In this document: piece after piece, positions 1 through 11,560 of the stretch
Position numbering within the stretch: position 1 is the stretch's first letter
How the letters are laid out: the number at the start of each line of letters is the position of its first letter
NCBI GenBank assembly: GCA_030490835.1
Contig: CM059971.1
Span: 3,976,545-4,040,544, forward strand
Length of the DNA: 64,000 bases
Reading direction: 5' to 3'
Origin: Annona cherimola
Taxonomy: Eukaryota > Streptophyta > Magnoliopsida > Magnoliales > Annonaceae
Made by a program: the position numbers and the translations under genes
The notes under the pieces: generated by a model
The model's input: the letters and a program-made list of their open reading frames with translations, nothing else
Database searches by the model: none
Told to the model about the DNA's origin: nothing

Positions 1-2010
1 AACATTTTACCTAACATGTTTTTTTTTTCAATTTTGTAATTTATTTCATTTTACTCTTAGCTAACTCTCTTACTTGCTTAAAATGCGTCATTCATTTTTT
101 TCATATTTATTCCCTTTCTACAACAAATTTATGAGTTGATCTAATAATTTATTTTCATGGTCAAACAACCTGTTAACTAGGCTATTTCACTTAAATCTCA
201 ACATTCATAGCTTAACATATAATATCTCATCATCTAATCATCAAACTAATCATAATTATATAAATACAATAATTAAATACCCAAAAATTAATATCCAACC
301 TCGTAGGCTTCCTTGAAATTCCTATATGTATATATATATATATATACACATATACATTTTTTTATAATTACAACTTTGGTTAACCACCCATTTATCACCA
401 ATAAACATACATCATGCTTCTAAAATTACAATTAAATTATTTAAGAGCCATCTTTAAACCCAAATTCATCACCCATACACAACCCAACTTTTGCTAGTTA
501 GATGAGAGGGTTTCAAGCTTTAAAATTAAGGGATTTTACTCCCTTTCATTTTCACATGATTTTAGTTTGACAAGTTTAATATTTTAAAGCAATTCAAATA
601 AACCTCAACCATCCATATACATGTCATATAATTGTTACTCATTCTTTCTTTCTTTTTATTGTCATATTTATTTGACACCAAATTTATATAGAATTCACCC
701 CGTACACATTTAGTTAAAACAAAATTATATCTCCATACAAATTTTTTGACAACTCAGCTTTATCTATCATATATGTCTAGATTTTGGATTCAAGATTTGC
801 ACATTTTGATCTAAATCCATGTTCATATAATATTAAATTACTAAATTTAATATTTACAAGCAACAACACACCCGTAATATATATACCCACCTGCCCTCAT
901 TTTTTCCACCTAATTTCCACATCTAAACGAGTTGAAAATTATTTATAAATTTTCTCATAGACAATAAGTATAAAAGCCCTATGCCTTGGCCACTTTTTAA
1001 AGCTTCCCCATCCTCAAGATGTAATGAAAAGTTTTGAATTTCATTTCCTACCCAAGATTATACATGTAATTTTCAAAATAATACATCACAACATCATTTA
1101 AATATGCTATATAGTAATTTAGGGTACAAAACTTAAACTTTTCAAGTCTTGAAATTTTGGATTCATGTATAGGATTCAATTTTCACATTTCATTTACATT
1201 ATTCGGCTCCCAAAATGAAGATCTACGTGAATCTCCGAAAACCCCCACTATTCCTACCCATTTTTGGAAGAAATTTCAAAACTCTATCCTTCTCCTTTCA
1301 CCACACAACCAAATCTCCTCTCTTTTCTCATGATTCTATTTCCATATATATAAATCTATACAAATCTAACCAAACCTCCATTTTTTCGCATGCTTAGAGT
1401 GAGAATTTAAAAACTCAACAAAACCCATCTTCCTTACCTTTGCCGATGATGGGTTGATGGCGGCAATAGCTTGCACCGGCGACGGCGTGGGTGGTGGATG
1501 ACCAGCTCCTCCCCTTCCCCTCCTCCTTCTCTTCTCCTCCTCTTTCTCCCTTCTTCTCCTCTTTTCCCTTCTTTCTTCTCTCTTTCCGTTTTCCGCCCTC
1601 TCTCTCTGTTCGTGCGCTGCTGGGAGACAGAAGGGCTGCCTTTTGTGGCCCCACTTAAGGTAGTCCACACATACACACATGTGGCTACCCTTCATATATA
1701 TTTTTTTATTTTTTTATTTTTGTAAATACCCATATTAAATATATGTCATAAATCATGTGATTTTAAATTTTATGATTTGAATTCACAATACATGTTTAAA
1801 ATCATTAAATCATGGTCATTCATTAATTTAAATAATTTAAACCAATTAAATTATTTAAATAGGACCATTTAACCACAATTTAATTAAGATACTTTTCCAT
1901 TTTTTCCATTCAATAATAGCATTTCAACTCATCATTACTTACTTATTATTTACCTCTTATTTTATTTTATAATTTTAGGCCATTTATTTATATTCAATCT
2001 CATTAATTCC
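1..2010 (-). mobile_element. LTR-like fragment, reverse orientation (open at the window edge)
   Basis: This stretch reads like part of a long plant LTR on the minus strand. The segment at about 1680-2010 aligns, inverted, with 19613-19985, which begins with the LTR-like TGTAGCACC. Shared blocks include the CCTAAAATTATAAA region and the motif ATGATTTATGACAT. A purine-rich tract on the minus strand (about 1500-1640) and a GC-richer stretch near 1440-1500 resemble the transcribed part of Ty3/gypsy LTRs. The overlapping short ORFs at 1366-1725 on both strands are low-complexity shadows of that tract. No polymerase or gag coding is visible, and the element runs off the window. The family assignment is inference. 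Confidence 0.45.
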
Positions 2011-2650
2011 TTGGCCCAAAAGATTGAATCCTTGGTCCAAAATGTGTGTGTCTTTACGATTATAACTATGTTTTCAGTAATCTCTAAAATTTTCCTCTCT
2101 TGCTTAAGTACTTCTATCCACCCTTTTTTGGTTTTCCTCTCATTCTCTTATTATCTTTTGTTTGAACAAACTCAACTTTCCTATTTGGTGTCATTTTTAG
2201 TCTTCATCTAACAAACTTAAAACACCTTAATCTGTTTTTCCTCATTTTATTACTCGTTGGCTTTATCTTCAGATTGTCTCAAATTACTTTATTTTTAATT
2301 TTATCTTTTTTTATTTTATCACTCATCAACATTAACATTCACATTTTTGCTACATTTATTTTTATGCATATGTTGTTCTTGAACCACTAAACATTTTATC
2401 CCATATAGCATAGCTAGTCTAACTGATGTCTCATAACATTTTCCTTTTACTTTAATTAGAAATCAACTGTAAATAAAATTTCTAAAGCACCCTGCCATTT
2501 CTTCAATCCATTTTATCAACTTGTAAGAATCAAAAGGGTCTCTCTCATGTTCCTATCTCAATGAAGCTGGTTGTATCATCATGAATGACTAGTGATTCAA
2601 AGAAAAATTACTTCCTTTTCCAAAATTATTGGCAGTATGATCATACCCAT

Positions 2651-5041
2651 GATTTCGAGCACTGACTTCTGGTTCTGAAATTCTCAATGCCAGCCTTCTA
2701 AACTCTTCCATTATTACCAGTGACAAATCATGCAACAAATCAGGATGTGTGCAAAAGTGTCTGGTTCAGGGAAAAATGATCCCAATAGAAACGAAATGCA
2801 CATCAATAATAAGAGAACAAATTAAGAGATCATTAGCAACACAAGAAAATTAAGGCACAAAATTAAGACATAATTAGCAGCATGAGAATCATTAGACAAA
2901 AATTTATGAGTCATTAGCAGGCAAAAGTAAATGGTCCATACAGTGACTTATGGAGCACCATTTGGGCAAAGAGATCTAGCTCTAATTAAGAAAGCAAATT
3001 TCCATAGACGTTGCCATTCCAGTGGCAAAAAGTCCAAACAATCCTGTATCACTACAGTCTGTGTTGAAAGCAAGTATACTCTCAGCCAAGCCATCTGGGC
3101 TGACTCTACGAGCAAGCTCTGCTCTGAAAATTGTGAAATTAGTAATATCAGTAATAGTCGCAGCGTAAAGAACCTCGAGATAAAACCAAACAACAGCACT
3201 CTGCCTCCTGTTCTTGTAGAATAACATTCTTTAACTATGAAATGTGGAGGAGCAAAGTAAATAGAAGTTTGGGATGAACTTGTGCCCATGTAGACAGTCA
3301 CTAAGCAAAAAGATCAACCAAAGAAGACACCAGCCTAAGAATGGATGAATAGAACATGTTACATGCCAACAGGTAAAAGGCCCAAACCATAATAAATATG
3401 CTTAACAAATGCCAGGTTTTGTTTTTCTCTGCAGGGACTCAGCAAAAAGAATAAAGAACAACCTTGAAAAATCGCCCACACCAGCACTTTTATTCCAAGA
3501 CCCCAAAAAGCTTTGCAACACCATCACAGGAATGGAGTATGGATCAGCTCATCTAGCTCTGTTGAAAGCTACCGCAAGAAGTGCAATTGGAAATTCATGG
3601 TTCACAACTCAAACCTACAAGTATCCAAGTTCAATGTCAATTTTCTAGCTATAAGAAAAAGATAGTAACCTCATGAAAGTTACTTAGGAGGCGATAATTT
3701 ATCCAAGTAGAAGGCCATAAGAGAGTAGAAGTAAGGATGAAAAGAGAACGATTAGATAACTTCAGAAAAAACAGGGAAATATGTGGGCTTACTAAGGATA
3801 CATCCTAAAATTAGAGGGAACGACACGATACGATCCGTGTAGCTACCCCCTTAGGTTGGAAAGTGCATATGATAACGATAATTAATTTCAAGTAACAGGA
3901 AAAACTAAAATATCATCCTCAAGTATTAGCTAGACTTTACAGAAAAAAGAATAGAAAAATGTAAAAGGTGACCTCTGAACCAGTGAAGATAGCTGGATTT
4001 CTACTGACAAGTTGGGTTGCAGTCATTAGATCTGTAGAAAGCCGCTTAAACTTTCGACTTACTAGATTACCAGTCCCCATGTCTAACTGCTCCAGCAGTA
4101 GATATGACCTAACAAAAAAAAATTTCTATTACATAAATCGTAAATAGATTAAAGTACCAACACAGTGCGTAGAGATTTCACACATTAGATTGCTTTGTGT
4201 TTTGTAATGTAATAGATTACTATACTTTTTGTAAAGGTAATAGATTATTTTATTTTTGTCCATGAAAAAGTACAATATTTATATTCAACTAACTCATCAT
4301 TCTTGATCCAGTATAATTTGTAGAAAAATATTGATATAAATCCACCCTTGAGATTGATCAAATGTCTTCTTCTCGCCCTAAAATTGTGCTCCCAGCTGAT
4401 TATTTTGGAATACCGCAAAATGTAAATAATCAAAAGAAAATTAAAAGACATTATAATGAATCAAAATACTACTTCCATGATAAGTGGAATGAGGGGAAAA
4501 TAGCGATGGCAAACTTCTTCCATCTCCCGGAGGATAACACCCTGCTCACGCCTAATAGCAGTTTCAGAGAATCGCAAATTTTGAAGAATGTCAGCAAGGA
4601 TGCCTACAGCAACAGGGACATCACCATGGAGGACAGTGGCATAAAATGTTGTCTGTTCAAGGGAGGTGTGTGCATTGAGGCGCGCCCCCATGTTCTCAAT
4701 CTCCTCCTGGAGTGCATGAGCAGATCAATGATGGGTGCCCTCAAAGATAATATGCTCAAGGAAATGAGTCGTGCCATTGATCTCAAGTGTCTCAAAGCGG
4801 CTATCGGCATCAATCCAAACCACAACTGAGGCTATTTGCACAGCCAATGTTGGGTTGATTGGTTAGATACAGGAATTTCAGGAAAATGAAGGATAGTAGA
4901 ATGGTCAGACAATCTGGGAACAGGAGAGCTATGGACATGGATCAGAGGATCAGCTCTTACAGACTCAGATGGTTGCAGATGGGAGTCTATTTGCAAAGAA
5001 GGAAAGAGAGATTTAATCTTTCTGGTGATCCGAGATGACAA
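2651..5041 (-). pseudogene. Mitochondrial processing peptidase beta subunit pseudogene
   Basis: MPP-beta is the Zn-dependent catalytic subunit that removes presequences in mitochondria; in plants it is also a core subunit of the bc1 complex. Pieces run in family order on the minus strand: the N-terminal region (about 4840-5041, LSDHSTILHF), the protease core (4490-4830), the GAV..FTGSE block (3970-4115), LGSWNK (about 3464-3592), AESILAFNT..DTGLFG (about 3000-3130) and MEEF..LA.R.S..ARN (2651-2744). The zinc motif HFLEH lies at 4752-4766, and REMEEV, with the downstream Glu ligand, follows about 80 residues later. It is broken: an in-frame TGA at 4725-4727, where the family has Arg; a TGA at 3549-3551, where it has Trp; and a frameshift near 4845. 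Non-coding gaps between the pieces indicate a decayed genomic duplicate, not a processed copy. I recognise the family from conserved blocks; exact exon ends are uncertain. Confidence 0.82.
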
Positions 5042-5280
5042 TGCTATGACGCATGAGCCGTCTTTGGTTTGTTAGATCCAACTTTTGAATATTATTTGCT
5101 GTTATTAAGGCCACAGAAAGGTAATTAAGAGCCCGATCCAAGAACATTTTACGAGCAGTCAATCCATTTTATTCTGAAGAACACATAGAAATACCACGGA
5201 AACTTTGCCTTTCCTCCAGGCTGCAAACAAAACATAATACTTGCGAGTTTTTCCAATTTCAAATGAACTGGGATCAGTTT
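5042..5280. other. Gene-free spacer upstream of the MPP-beta pseudogene
   Basis: No coding or RNA signal is seen here. It is moderately AT-rich and would hold the promoter of the MPP-beta copy if one survives. Confidence 0.3.
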
Positions 5281-5550
5281 GGGTGTTTGGTAATACACGA
5301 AAAATGTAACGTTAAAACTTTTCAATTTGAAATTTTTCTATAACTATCATATTTTTAATCATTTCTTTACATATTCCTATACAATTATCTTCCTTTTTAA
5401 TCATTTCTACACAACTAATCTATTTATTTTAACTTTATTTTATTTACTCCTTATCAATACCTCTATTTTATCACATTATTTTCTTCTATTTTGACAACTT
5501 TTATACAAAAAAATTTTCATTCAAAAATTGTATCACTTCCAAATGCACCC
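5281..5550. mobile_element. Tourist-like MITE (diverged)
   Basis: The ends are imperfect inverted repeats (GGGTGTTTGG at the left, CCAAATGCACCC at the right). The interior matches the elements at 6282-6558 and, reversed, 25319-25609: blocks such as ATCATTTCTACACAACTA and TTTTAACTTTATT recur in the same order. The target-site duplication is not clear in this copy. It has no coding capacity. Confidence 0.6.
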
Positions 5551-6190
5551 TCAAAAAAATAATTATAATAAATTTCTCATCCCTTCATACAAATAAGTTA
5601 ATATGATTTAATTTAAACTAACTATCCTATCCTACTTTTTTCATCATGACCTCAGTATTTCAATTATTTGTACATTTTTTCCTACAACTACACTATTATT
5701 ATATTTGTATTCTCTTTACTCCTGATTGTTACACCTATCCCATCACTATATCACATTTTCAAAAAATGTTATGCGTTGCCAAAAGTCGTCCGTCACGAAA
5801 TGTTAGTTTTCTTGTAGCGACAGGAGCATTATCACTTTCTTAATTGTCCATTTCTTCTTTTGATTAGCTCCATATAATTTTCTAATCCATTAGAGATATA
5901 TCATTTCCATATGGATCTAATTGTTATTATTTGAACCATGAACCACTAAATACAGCAAAAGTTAGCATTTAGAGACTTGTTGGGAGCAGGAATGATTATT
6001 GAGTTTAAAAACAAACAAGAACCAACAAAAAGACTTGTGGATATTGGAAAAAGGACCATAAGCATTTGAAAAGCACCAATTAGGCTAAGTGGCACTATTG
6101 CTAATCAAACATCTTATGGAGCCCCCTTAGAGAACAAATAGTTATATCTTGGGCCAGTCATGAATTATTGCATTCAGTAATGAAACAAAT
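5551..6190. other. Intergenic sequence, nothing recognised
   Basis: AT-rich sequence. The short ORF at 5646-5843 has no recognisable domain and a composition like the surrounding non-coding DNA. Confidence 0.3.
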
Positions 6191-6958
6191 AAAAAAGGTT
6201 AATTCTAAATATAACCCCCTACATTTGCCCTTAATTCAAATATACCCACTAAGTTTAAAAATTTTCAAATATACTTACTAAGGACGTGTTTGGATAAATA
6301 TAAATGTTTTCAAATTAAAACTATTCATTCCCTACAACTATCCTATTTTTTAATTATTTCTTTACATCTTCACATACAACTACCTTACTTTTCAATTATT
6401 TCTACATAACTATCCATACAATTAACATATCTGTTTTAACTTTATTCTCTTTACTTCTCATAATTGCCCCTATCGTATCATATTATTTTATATTATTTCA
6501 AAAACTTTTACATTAAAATTTTTTCATTCAAAAGTTTTATTATTTCCTAAACACACCATAAGTGTGGATGAAATTTTGTTCGTGCCCATGTCGTTGGCAC
6601 AACTAAAAATCACCAATATCCATCATAGGAAATATCCAAAATGCCCCTTATAATTTGACAATGGTAGTCTTTCAGCTATGACAAAAGTTGGACAATGTAT
6701 TGAAAACACATCCGACTTGAAAGAGAAGCCAGGCAGATTGAGTTTTGACAATCTGGATATCGTGGCAATGACAATCGATGTTGATCAATCGGGGTTAGTA
6801 TGAGATTTTAAAATTATTAAATGTTATTAACTGTCATATTGGATATATTTGAAATAAATGGGACCCTTAGTGCGTATATATGAAAATTTTCAAATTTCGA
6901 GGGTATATTTGTAGTTCAAGGCAAATGAAGTAGATATATTTGAAATTAACTTTAAAAA
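6191..6958. mobile_element. Non-autonomous element with ~90-bp TIRs (MULE-like), carrying a nested MITE
   Basis: The left 90 bp (from about 6191) and the reverse complement of the right 90 bp (to about 6958) align throughout. Shared blocks include GTTAATT, CAAATATACC and AAATTTTCA.ATATAC. Long TIRs of this kind are typical of Mutator-like elements. Similar 'CAAATATACCC' arms occur at 21557-21971 and 60830-62490. No transposase is present. A complete Tourist-like MITE with its own TSD interrupts it at 6282-6558, so this element is the older insertion. Confidence 0.6.
6282..6558. mobile_element. Tourist-like MITE with TAA target duplication
   Basis: The element begins GGACGTGTTTGG and ends with the inverted form CTAAACACACCA. 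It is flanked by TAA at 6279-6281 and 6559-6561, the 3-bp target duplication expected for PIF/Harbinger-derived Tourist MITEs. The interior matches 5281-5550. It is nested in the long-TIR element. Confidence 0.78.
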
Positions 6959-8360
6959 AATTAATGCATCAGCTCATGGTGAACAATTTCTCCTTCAGCA
7001 ATGATTTTAAAGACGCAAAAGAATAGCAGCCACATTATGATTTTACAAATTAAGTAAAAAGTTACACTTATGTTTGTTAGCCTAATAGAGAAGAAGAATT
7101 CACCAACAACCACTCAAAGAAAACAAAAAACCTGCATGAGCTCTTTCCAAAAGCCTAATAACCGCGTTTTATTTTATTTTATTTTATTCTAAATCAAGAC
7201 AACTATTGTAATATTTCCATTCCCTCTGAACTCCACAGCCTGAATACAAACATCCTTGCTTGAAAGGAGATCTCTCACTTCTCAAATTTGATAGAACATG
7301 TTCATTCCAGGCGATCACAACCAGTCAAGTTCCGATTGTGTAAAGATAAGATAACTGAAAAGGAACCAAGAAAACTAAAAACTGCATCATAGAAAGAGTT
7401 CATCCATCCATATCAAGATTCTGTTGCTACGGATTATATTTGGCCATTTATTCAACATCCAACGTATCTGTGATTCATAACTTCCGAATAAATTCAACAG
7501 AGCTATTTAAATTCCAAGGAATAGCTTACAGTGCCAGTAGCCTGTTTAGGGCCTTAAGGGGATCAATGAACGAGTAGTTTGATACAGAAAACAACAATAA
7601 CGATCCTGTTTGGAGTTTCTTATCCAAAACTTTTGCACCCATGAAAATCGTCGACGTTCGCAAATGAAGGATTACCAACCAAAGTCGCCCAAGTAATGAT
7701 CGTGCAAAAAAGCTGATAAAAGGACCTCACAAGAATATGTTGATCGAATTTCCAAGAGTTCCCCAAAATAGCCAAAATCTCCCTTTCCAAATTGAAGAAT
7801 CGTTCTATCACATTCAATGATGGCTTTCAGTTATGCGGAGTGAGCATTCGAAAGCATCCACATACAATATTTCAGAAAACCAAATCCAGACGAAAATTAC
7901 CCATATCATACGCATAGGAAACCATGATTTCTCGAGTAATTTAGCCGCACAAAGGCATAGCAAGGGGGACAAAAACAATCAAATGGACTTGAGAAATGAA
8001 ATCTTGACCTGTTGGAAATTCTCCAGAGAGCAGTAATGAGATGAGCAAGGGTAAGGCAACAGGGAGAAACGAAGGGTTATGAGAAGTGATTAAAAAGGGG
8101 AATTTGCAAGAAGAAAAACTAGGAAATCAAAACAAAAGGAAAAGCGGATGCGGAAACAGAGGAAGCTGAACGAACCTTTCATCGGCAGGCTGCTGGTGAA
8201 GAGAGCCGGTTTTTCGTTTTTTTTGGATATTAGACGCGGTGTGTTTTGGCGGAGAGTTTTTTGGGGATCCATGAGGCCTCATTGGAGGTCAGCATTCCGG
8301 CTGCTCACTTGGGCTTACATTGGGCTAGTGATTAAGCTAGCCATAAAGGTGAGGCAAAAT
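6959..8360. other. Unassigned region with a GC-richer end (8090-8300)
   Basis: Short open stretches occur at 7620-7817 (-), 7833-8036 (+), 8090-8272 (-) and 8148-8363 (+), but none shows a domain I recognise. The region is less AT-rich than its flanks, especially 8090-8300, which could be the decayed 5' end of a minus-strand gene. I cannot assign a function. Confidence 0.25.
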
Positions 8361-8989
8361 TAGAGGTATTAATCTGGTTGAGTTGACTGGGGTTGAGATT
8401 TTATCTCAATTTTAACCTTATGTATAAAATGTTCGCTTGACCTTGTATTCAACATTATTTTTAAAATTTGAATCCAATCTTAAACTAAATCCATATAAAT
8501 TGGTTCAGTTTGGGTCATAAATCAGGTTAATAAATATATTATATTTAAAAATTTTTGCTTAATTAAATTCAATTTTAAATTATAAAATTAATCCTTTTAT
8601 GGAAATTTCTTCCAATTTATGACTTACACTATAACATAATTGTTAGGTAATCATATTTCTAAGTATTAATGTCTATTTAATGTCTATGTATCATATGATT
8701 TTATATGCTAATTTTTAAGTAATAATTAAATATGATTGATCTTGGATGACTATTTTTAAATAATCTGTTATATTTTGTACTAGCACACAAAATCTATTCA
8801 GGCAAGTTGACAAACATTGAACTTAAACCCAATCACTTTTCAAATTGGGTTAAAATAAATTAAATATGTAACTTTTTTTAATGCCTAAATCAACGCTATC
8901 ATAAATTTGGTTAGTTTAGTTGGTTTCAGGTTAAGACCACCCTATTTACACCTTTAGTGCAAACCACGTTACACTTGTGTACATGTTAA
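8361..8989. other. AT-rich intergenic sequence
   Basis: No ORF, RNA gene or clear element seen. Confidence 0.3.
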
Positions 8990-9270
8990 GTACATGGGTG
9001 TGCTTTTGGGTGTGGTTTAAAACTTTTGAAATAAAAAGTTTTTAGTATAAAATGTTTTAAACTGGAAGAAGTTATGTGACATGATAGGAATAATGATGAA
9101 CAGAAAAGGGAATATAGTTAAAATAAATAGAATAGTTGTACGTATTGTTGTAGAAAAATGATTAAAAAGTTGAATAGTTGTATAAAAATAAATGAAAAAT
9201 AATTAAAGAATAAACTAGCAACGGAAAGTGAAAATGTTGTAAATAAAAAGTTTACCTCGTGTCTTCTGTG
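8990..9270. mobile_element. Tourist-like MITE, degraded right end
   Basis: The left side (GGGTGTGGTTTAAAACTTTTG) and interior (ATGATAGGAATAATGATGAA, AAAATAAATAGAATAGTTGTA) follow the same order as 25319-25609. The right terminus has diverged beyond recognition. The short ORF at 9118-9300 lies within this repeat and is not a gene. Confidence 0.5.
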
Positions 9271-10089
9271 GAAAAGTTCCTTTCTAAGACTGTTTCTCAA
9301 TTCCTAAGATAGCTTTACAATTTTTAATACAATTTTATCCATTCTCAATACATCTTTACTCGTTCTCAATATACATAAGTACATTTTCTTCTTAGATACA
9401 TATTTAATCTAAGAATCTTGTATCATTTAAAACACTTTAATGGTACAAGGTTTTTTGAACGAATTTGTATTTGGGACGAGAATATAATGGTGTGTATTTA
9501 GAATGAGTAAAGTTGTATTGTAAATAGGTAATATTAGGTTGGAAATTGAAAAAATTATAGTGGAAATTGGAAAATTATCTTCGAACATACAAATTTAATT
9601 CAAAGATCTTGTATGGTTTGAAACGGTTGCTCATAGCTAATTCATTCCACATATTCATCTTGCGTTCATTGTCATGCATTCAAATTTTATATTTAAAATA
9701 ATGATTAATAATTATATTATGAATTTTTAACATCTAATACTACCTCAATAAATAAGAAATTATTTAGCACAAAGTTTCTTTTATTTGTATTTAGCACAAA
9801 GTTTTATTCCCAACTTTTTAATCTATTTTTCTTTCCTTTTGAGGGAAAAACTTTAATAAAATTGCAGAATTATCAATTATTTGTAACTTTTTAATAATTT
9901 AGACCATAATTCCTTACTTTTATCTAATTCAGTATTGAATTGAACAAGTTTGAGCCATTAAATAGGTCAACTAAAAGAGTCCAGTTCCAATAATGTGGTT
10001 AAGGTGCTTAGGCGGAGAAAGAGGAGCAAGTACTAAAATATTTCGAAGATATTTTCACTAAACATTGAAAGAGTGTTATCACAAATCCA
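9271..10089. other. AT-rich intergenic sequence
   Basis: No coding feature recognised. Short repeated phrases such as TTCTCAATA recur at 9290-9375 without forming a clear array. Confidence 0.25.
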
Positions 10090-10411
10090 GGACTTTGATT
10101 GTATGCTCCCGGGCGCATACTCTTTTTTTTAAAATTTTTTTACAATATTATCAATCTATGTATATTTAAGATGTGTATAAATTTTTATCATTTTTGGAGT
10201 ATTTTAGATATTTATTTTTTATTTTTGAAAATCAAAATGCCACTGATTTTCAAAACTTAAAAATAAATATATAAAATACTCCAAAAATGGTAAAAATTAA
10301 TACATAGATTAAATACACCTAAATTAACGATATTATAAAAAAAATTTAAAAAATTAAAAATAAGTACATGCGCCCGGGCTCAATGCTCTCGTGAGCATAG
10401 AATCAGGCTCC
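10090..10411. mobile_element. Foldback MITE, copy 1
   Basis: The element is close to one long hairpin. The left arm contains GCTCCCGGGCGCATAC and the right arm CATGCGCCCGGGCTC, and the inner arms (GGAGTATTTTAGATATTTATT and the inverse AATAAATATATAAAATACTCC) also pair. The centre is near 10245. A close relative lies at 30578-30933 and more diverged ones at about 12000, 27941, 29781 and 47521. No coding capacity. Confidence 0.7.
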
Positions 10412-10424
10412 AAAAATCCCTAAG

Positions 10425-10865
10425 GAGTAAAGATCGGACTGGACATCGACGAAAGAAGAAGTATGCAAAGCCCTGAGGAGTAAAGATAATGATATGGACC
10501 TGTCTTTGACCAGAGGAAATGTCAGCTGAGTTTTACAAACAATATTAGGAAATGGTGGGGAAGGATGTTTTTGAAATGTGCAACATTTTCGTGGAGACAT
10601 CATCACCTAACAAAGAGGGTGCAAATCAAGTAATCGCCTATTAGACTAACTATGCAATGTTATTTATAAAATTTTGTCAAAGGTACTTGTAAATATATAT
10701 TGAAAATATAATTTCGTGGGATTATGCTTTTGTTCCAGAAAAACCTATCACTGATAATATACTAATTATATATAATGTTATACTTTGTCTGAAAAAAAGG
10801 AAGACAGACAAAGGAGAAGATGTAGTAGTGAAATTAGATATTCACGTGCCTCTACGGAATTGATA
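10425..10865 (+). pseudogene. LINE-1 reverse transcriptase fragment
   Basis: Translations across three frames reproduce the order of plant LINE-1 ORF2 blocks: EEVCKAL near 10450, MSAEFYKQY followed by EMVGKDVF near 10515-10580, then AFVPEKPITDNIL near 10730-10770 and VVVKLDIH near 10830. The last two correspond to the family blocks QSAFVPGRLITDNIL and KLD(M)SKA. Frame changes and stop codons interrupt it, and neither ORF1, the YxDD block nor a poly(A) tail is seen, so it is a truncated relic. Confidence 0.75.
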
Positions 10866-11029
10866 CAAATGAAAAAAATAGTCAAAAGAAATGCAAATGT
10901 GAATCTGAAATTGCCATTGTAAAATGAAAAAATGTCACATTGCGAAGGAATGAAGATTTCGATTTTTGTATTTGAGCTGAGGCAGGCTTTTCTTTCATTT
11001 ATGCCAATCGCTTAGCCAATGCCCGGTGG

Positions 11030-11560
11030 TTTCTAGTTCTCCACTACGGGTAGATGTCGCCGTCTGCCTATGCACTGACTCGCCGGATTCGTACAGCCCT
11101 GTTGGTCATCTCTTCCATCACCGGCGAACGCCAGATCCCCATTGTTACACAGGATTTTTCTAGATCTGCCGCCCGACCATCCTCCATCATTACTTTGATG
11201 CCGTTTGGCTAGCTGTCACCACAGAAGCCTCTCTCCTCCATCATCGTTCATTCATGCCGCTGATCTACTCTTTAGTGCCGCCATCTCATCGCCAGCGCAC
11301 ACTTCCAGCCGCCAGCAACCATCTCTTCTTCTTCAGATCTGTCAGGCTCCAGGGCCGGCCCCCCGTCCCGTCCAATCTCTCCTCTCTTTCTTTAGGATTT
11401 TTTTTTATCTCGTTGATACAGGAGGCGATATTGTAAATATATGGGGTACTTATCCGTAAAAATTCCTCGCATCGAATGGAAGACCGAGATGTGCCGCGCG
11501 ATAGCTGGACAGGAGGTCGGCAAGGGCGCATTGAATCATTTCCTGACATGATGGGGGAGA
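11030..11560. other. GC-rich island, origin unknown
   Basis: This 0.5-kb block is far richer in G+C than its surroundings and holds short open stretches on both strands (11205-11459 +, 11254-11436 +, 11286-11564 -) full of Ser/Pro/His. These look like translated CT-rich leader sequence rather than a conserved protein. It may be an old first exon and 5' UTR, or captured genic DNA. I recognise no family. Confidence 0.3.

Noticed and set aside
1366..1725. Overlapping ORFs on both strands rich in Arg/Glu or Ser/Pro
   Set aside because: They are translations of a purine/pyrimidine tract inside an LTR-like fragment.
4362..4829. 155-codon plus-strand ORF
   Set aside because: Its right two-thirds is the antisense of the MPP-beta protease core, which gives far better family agreement on the minus strand.
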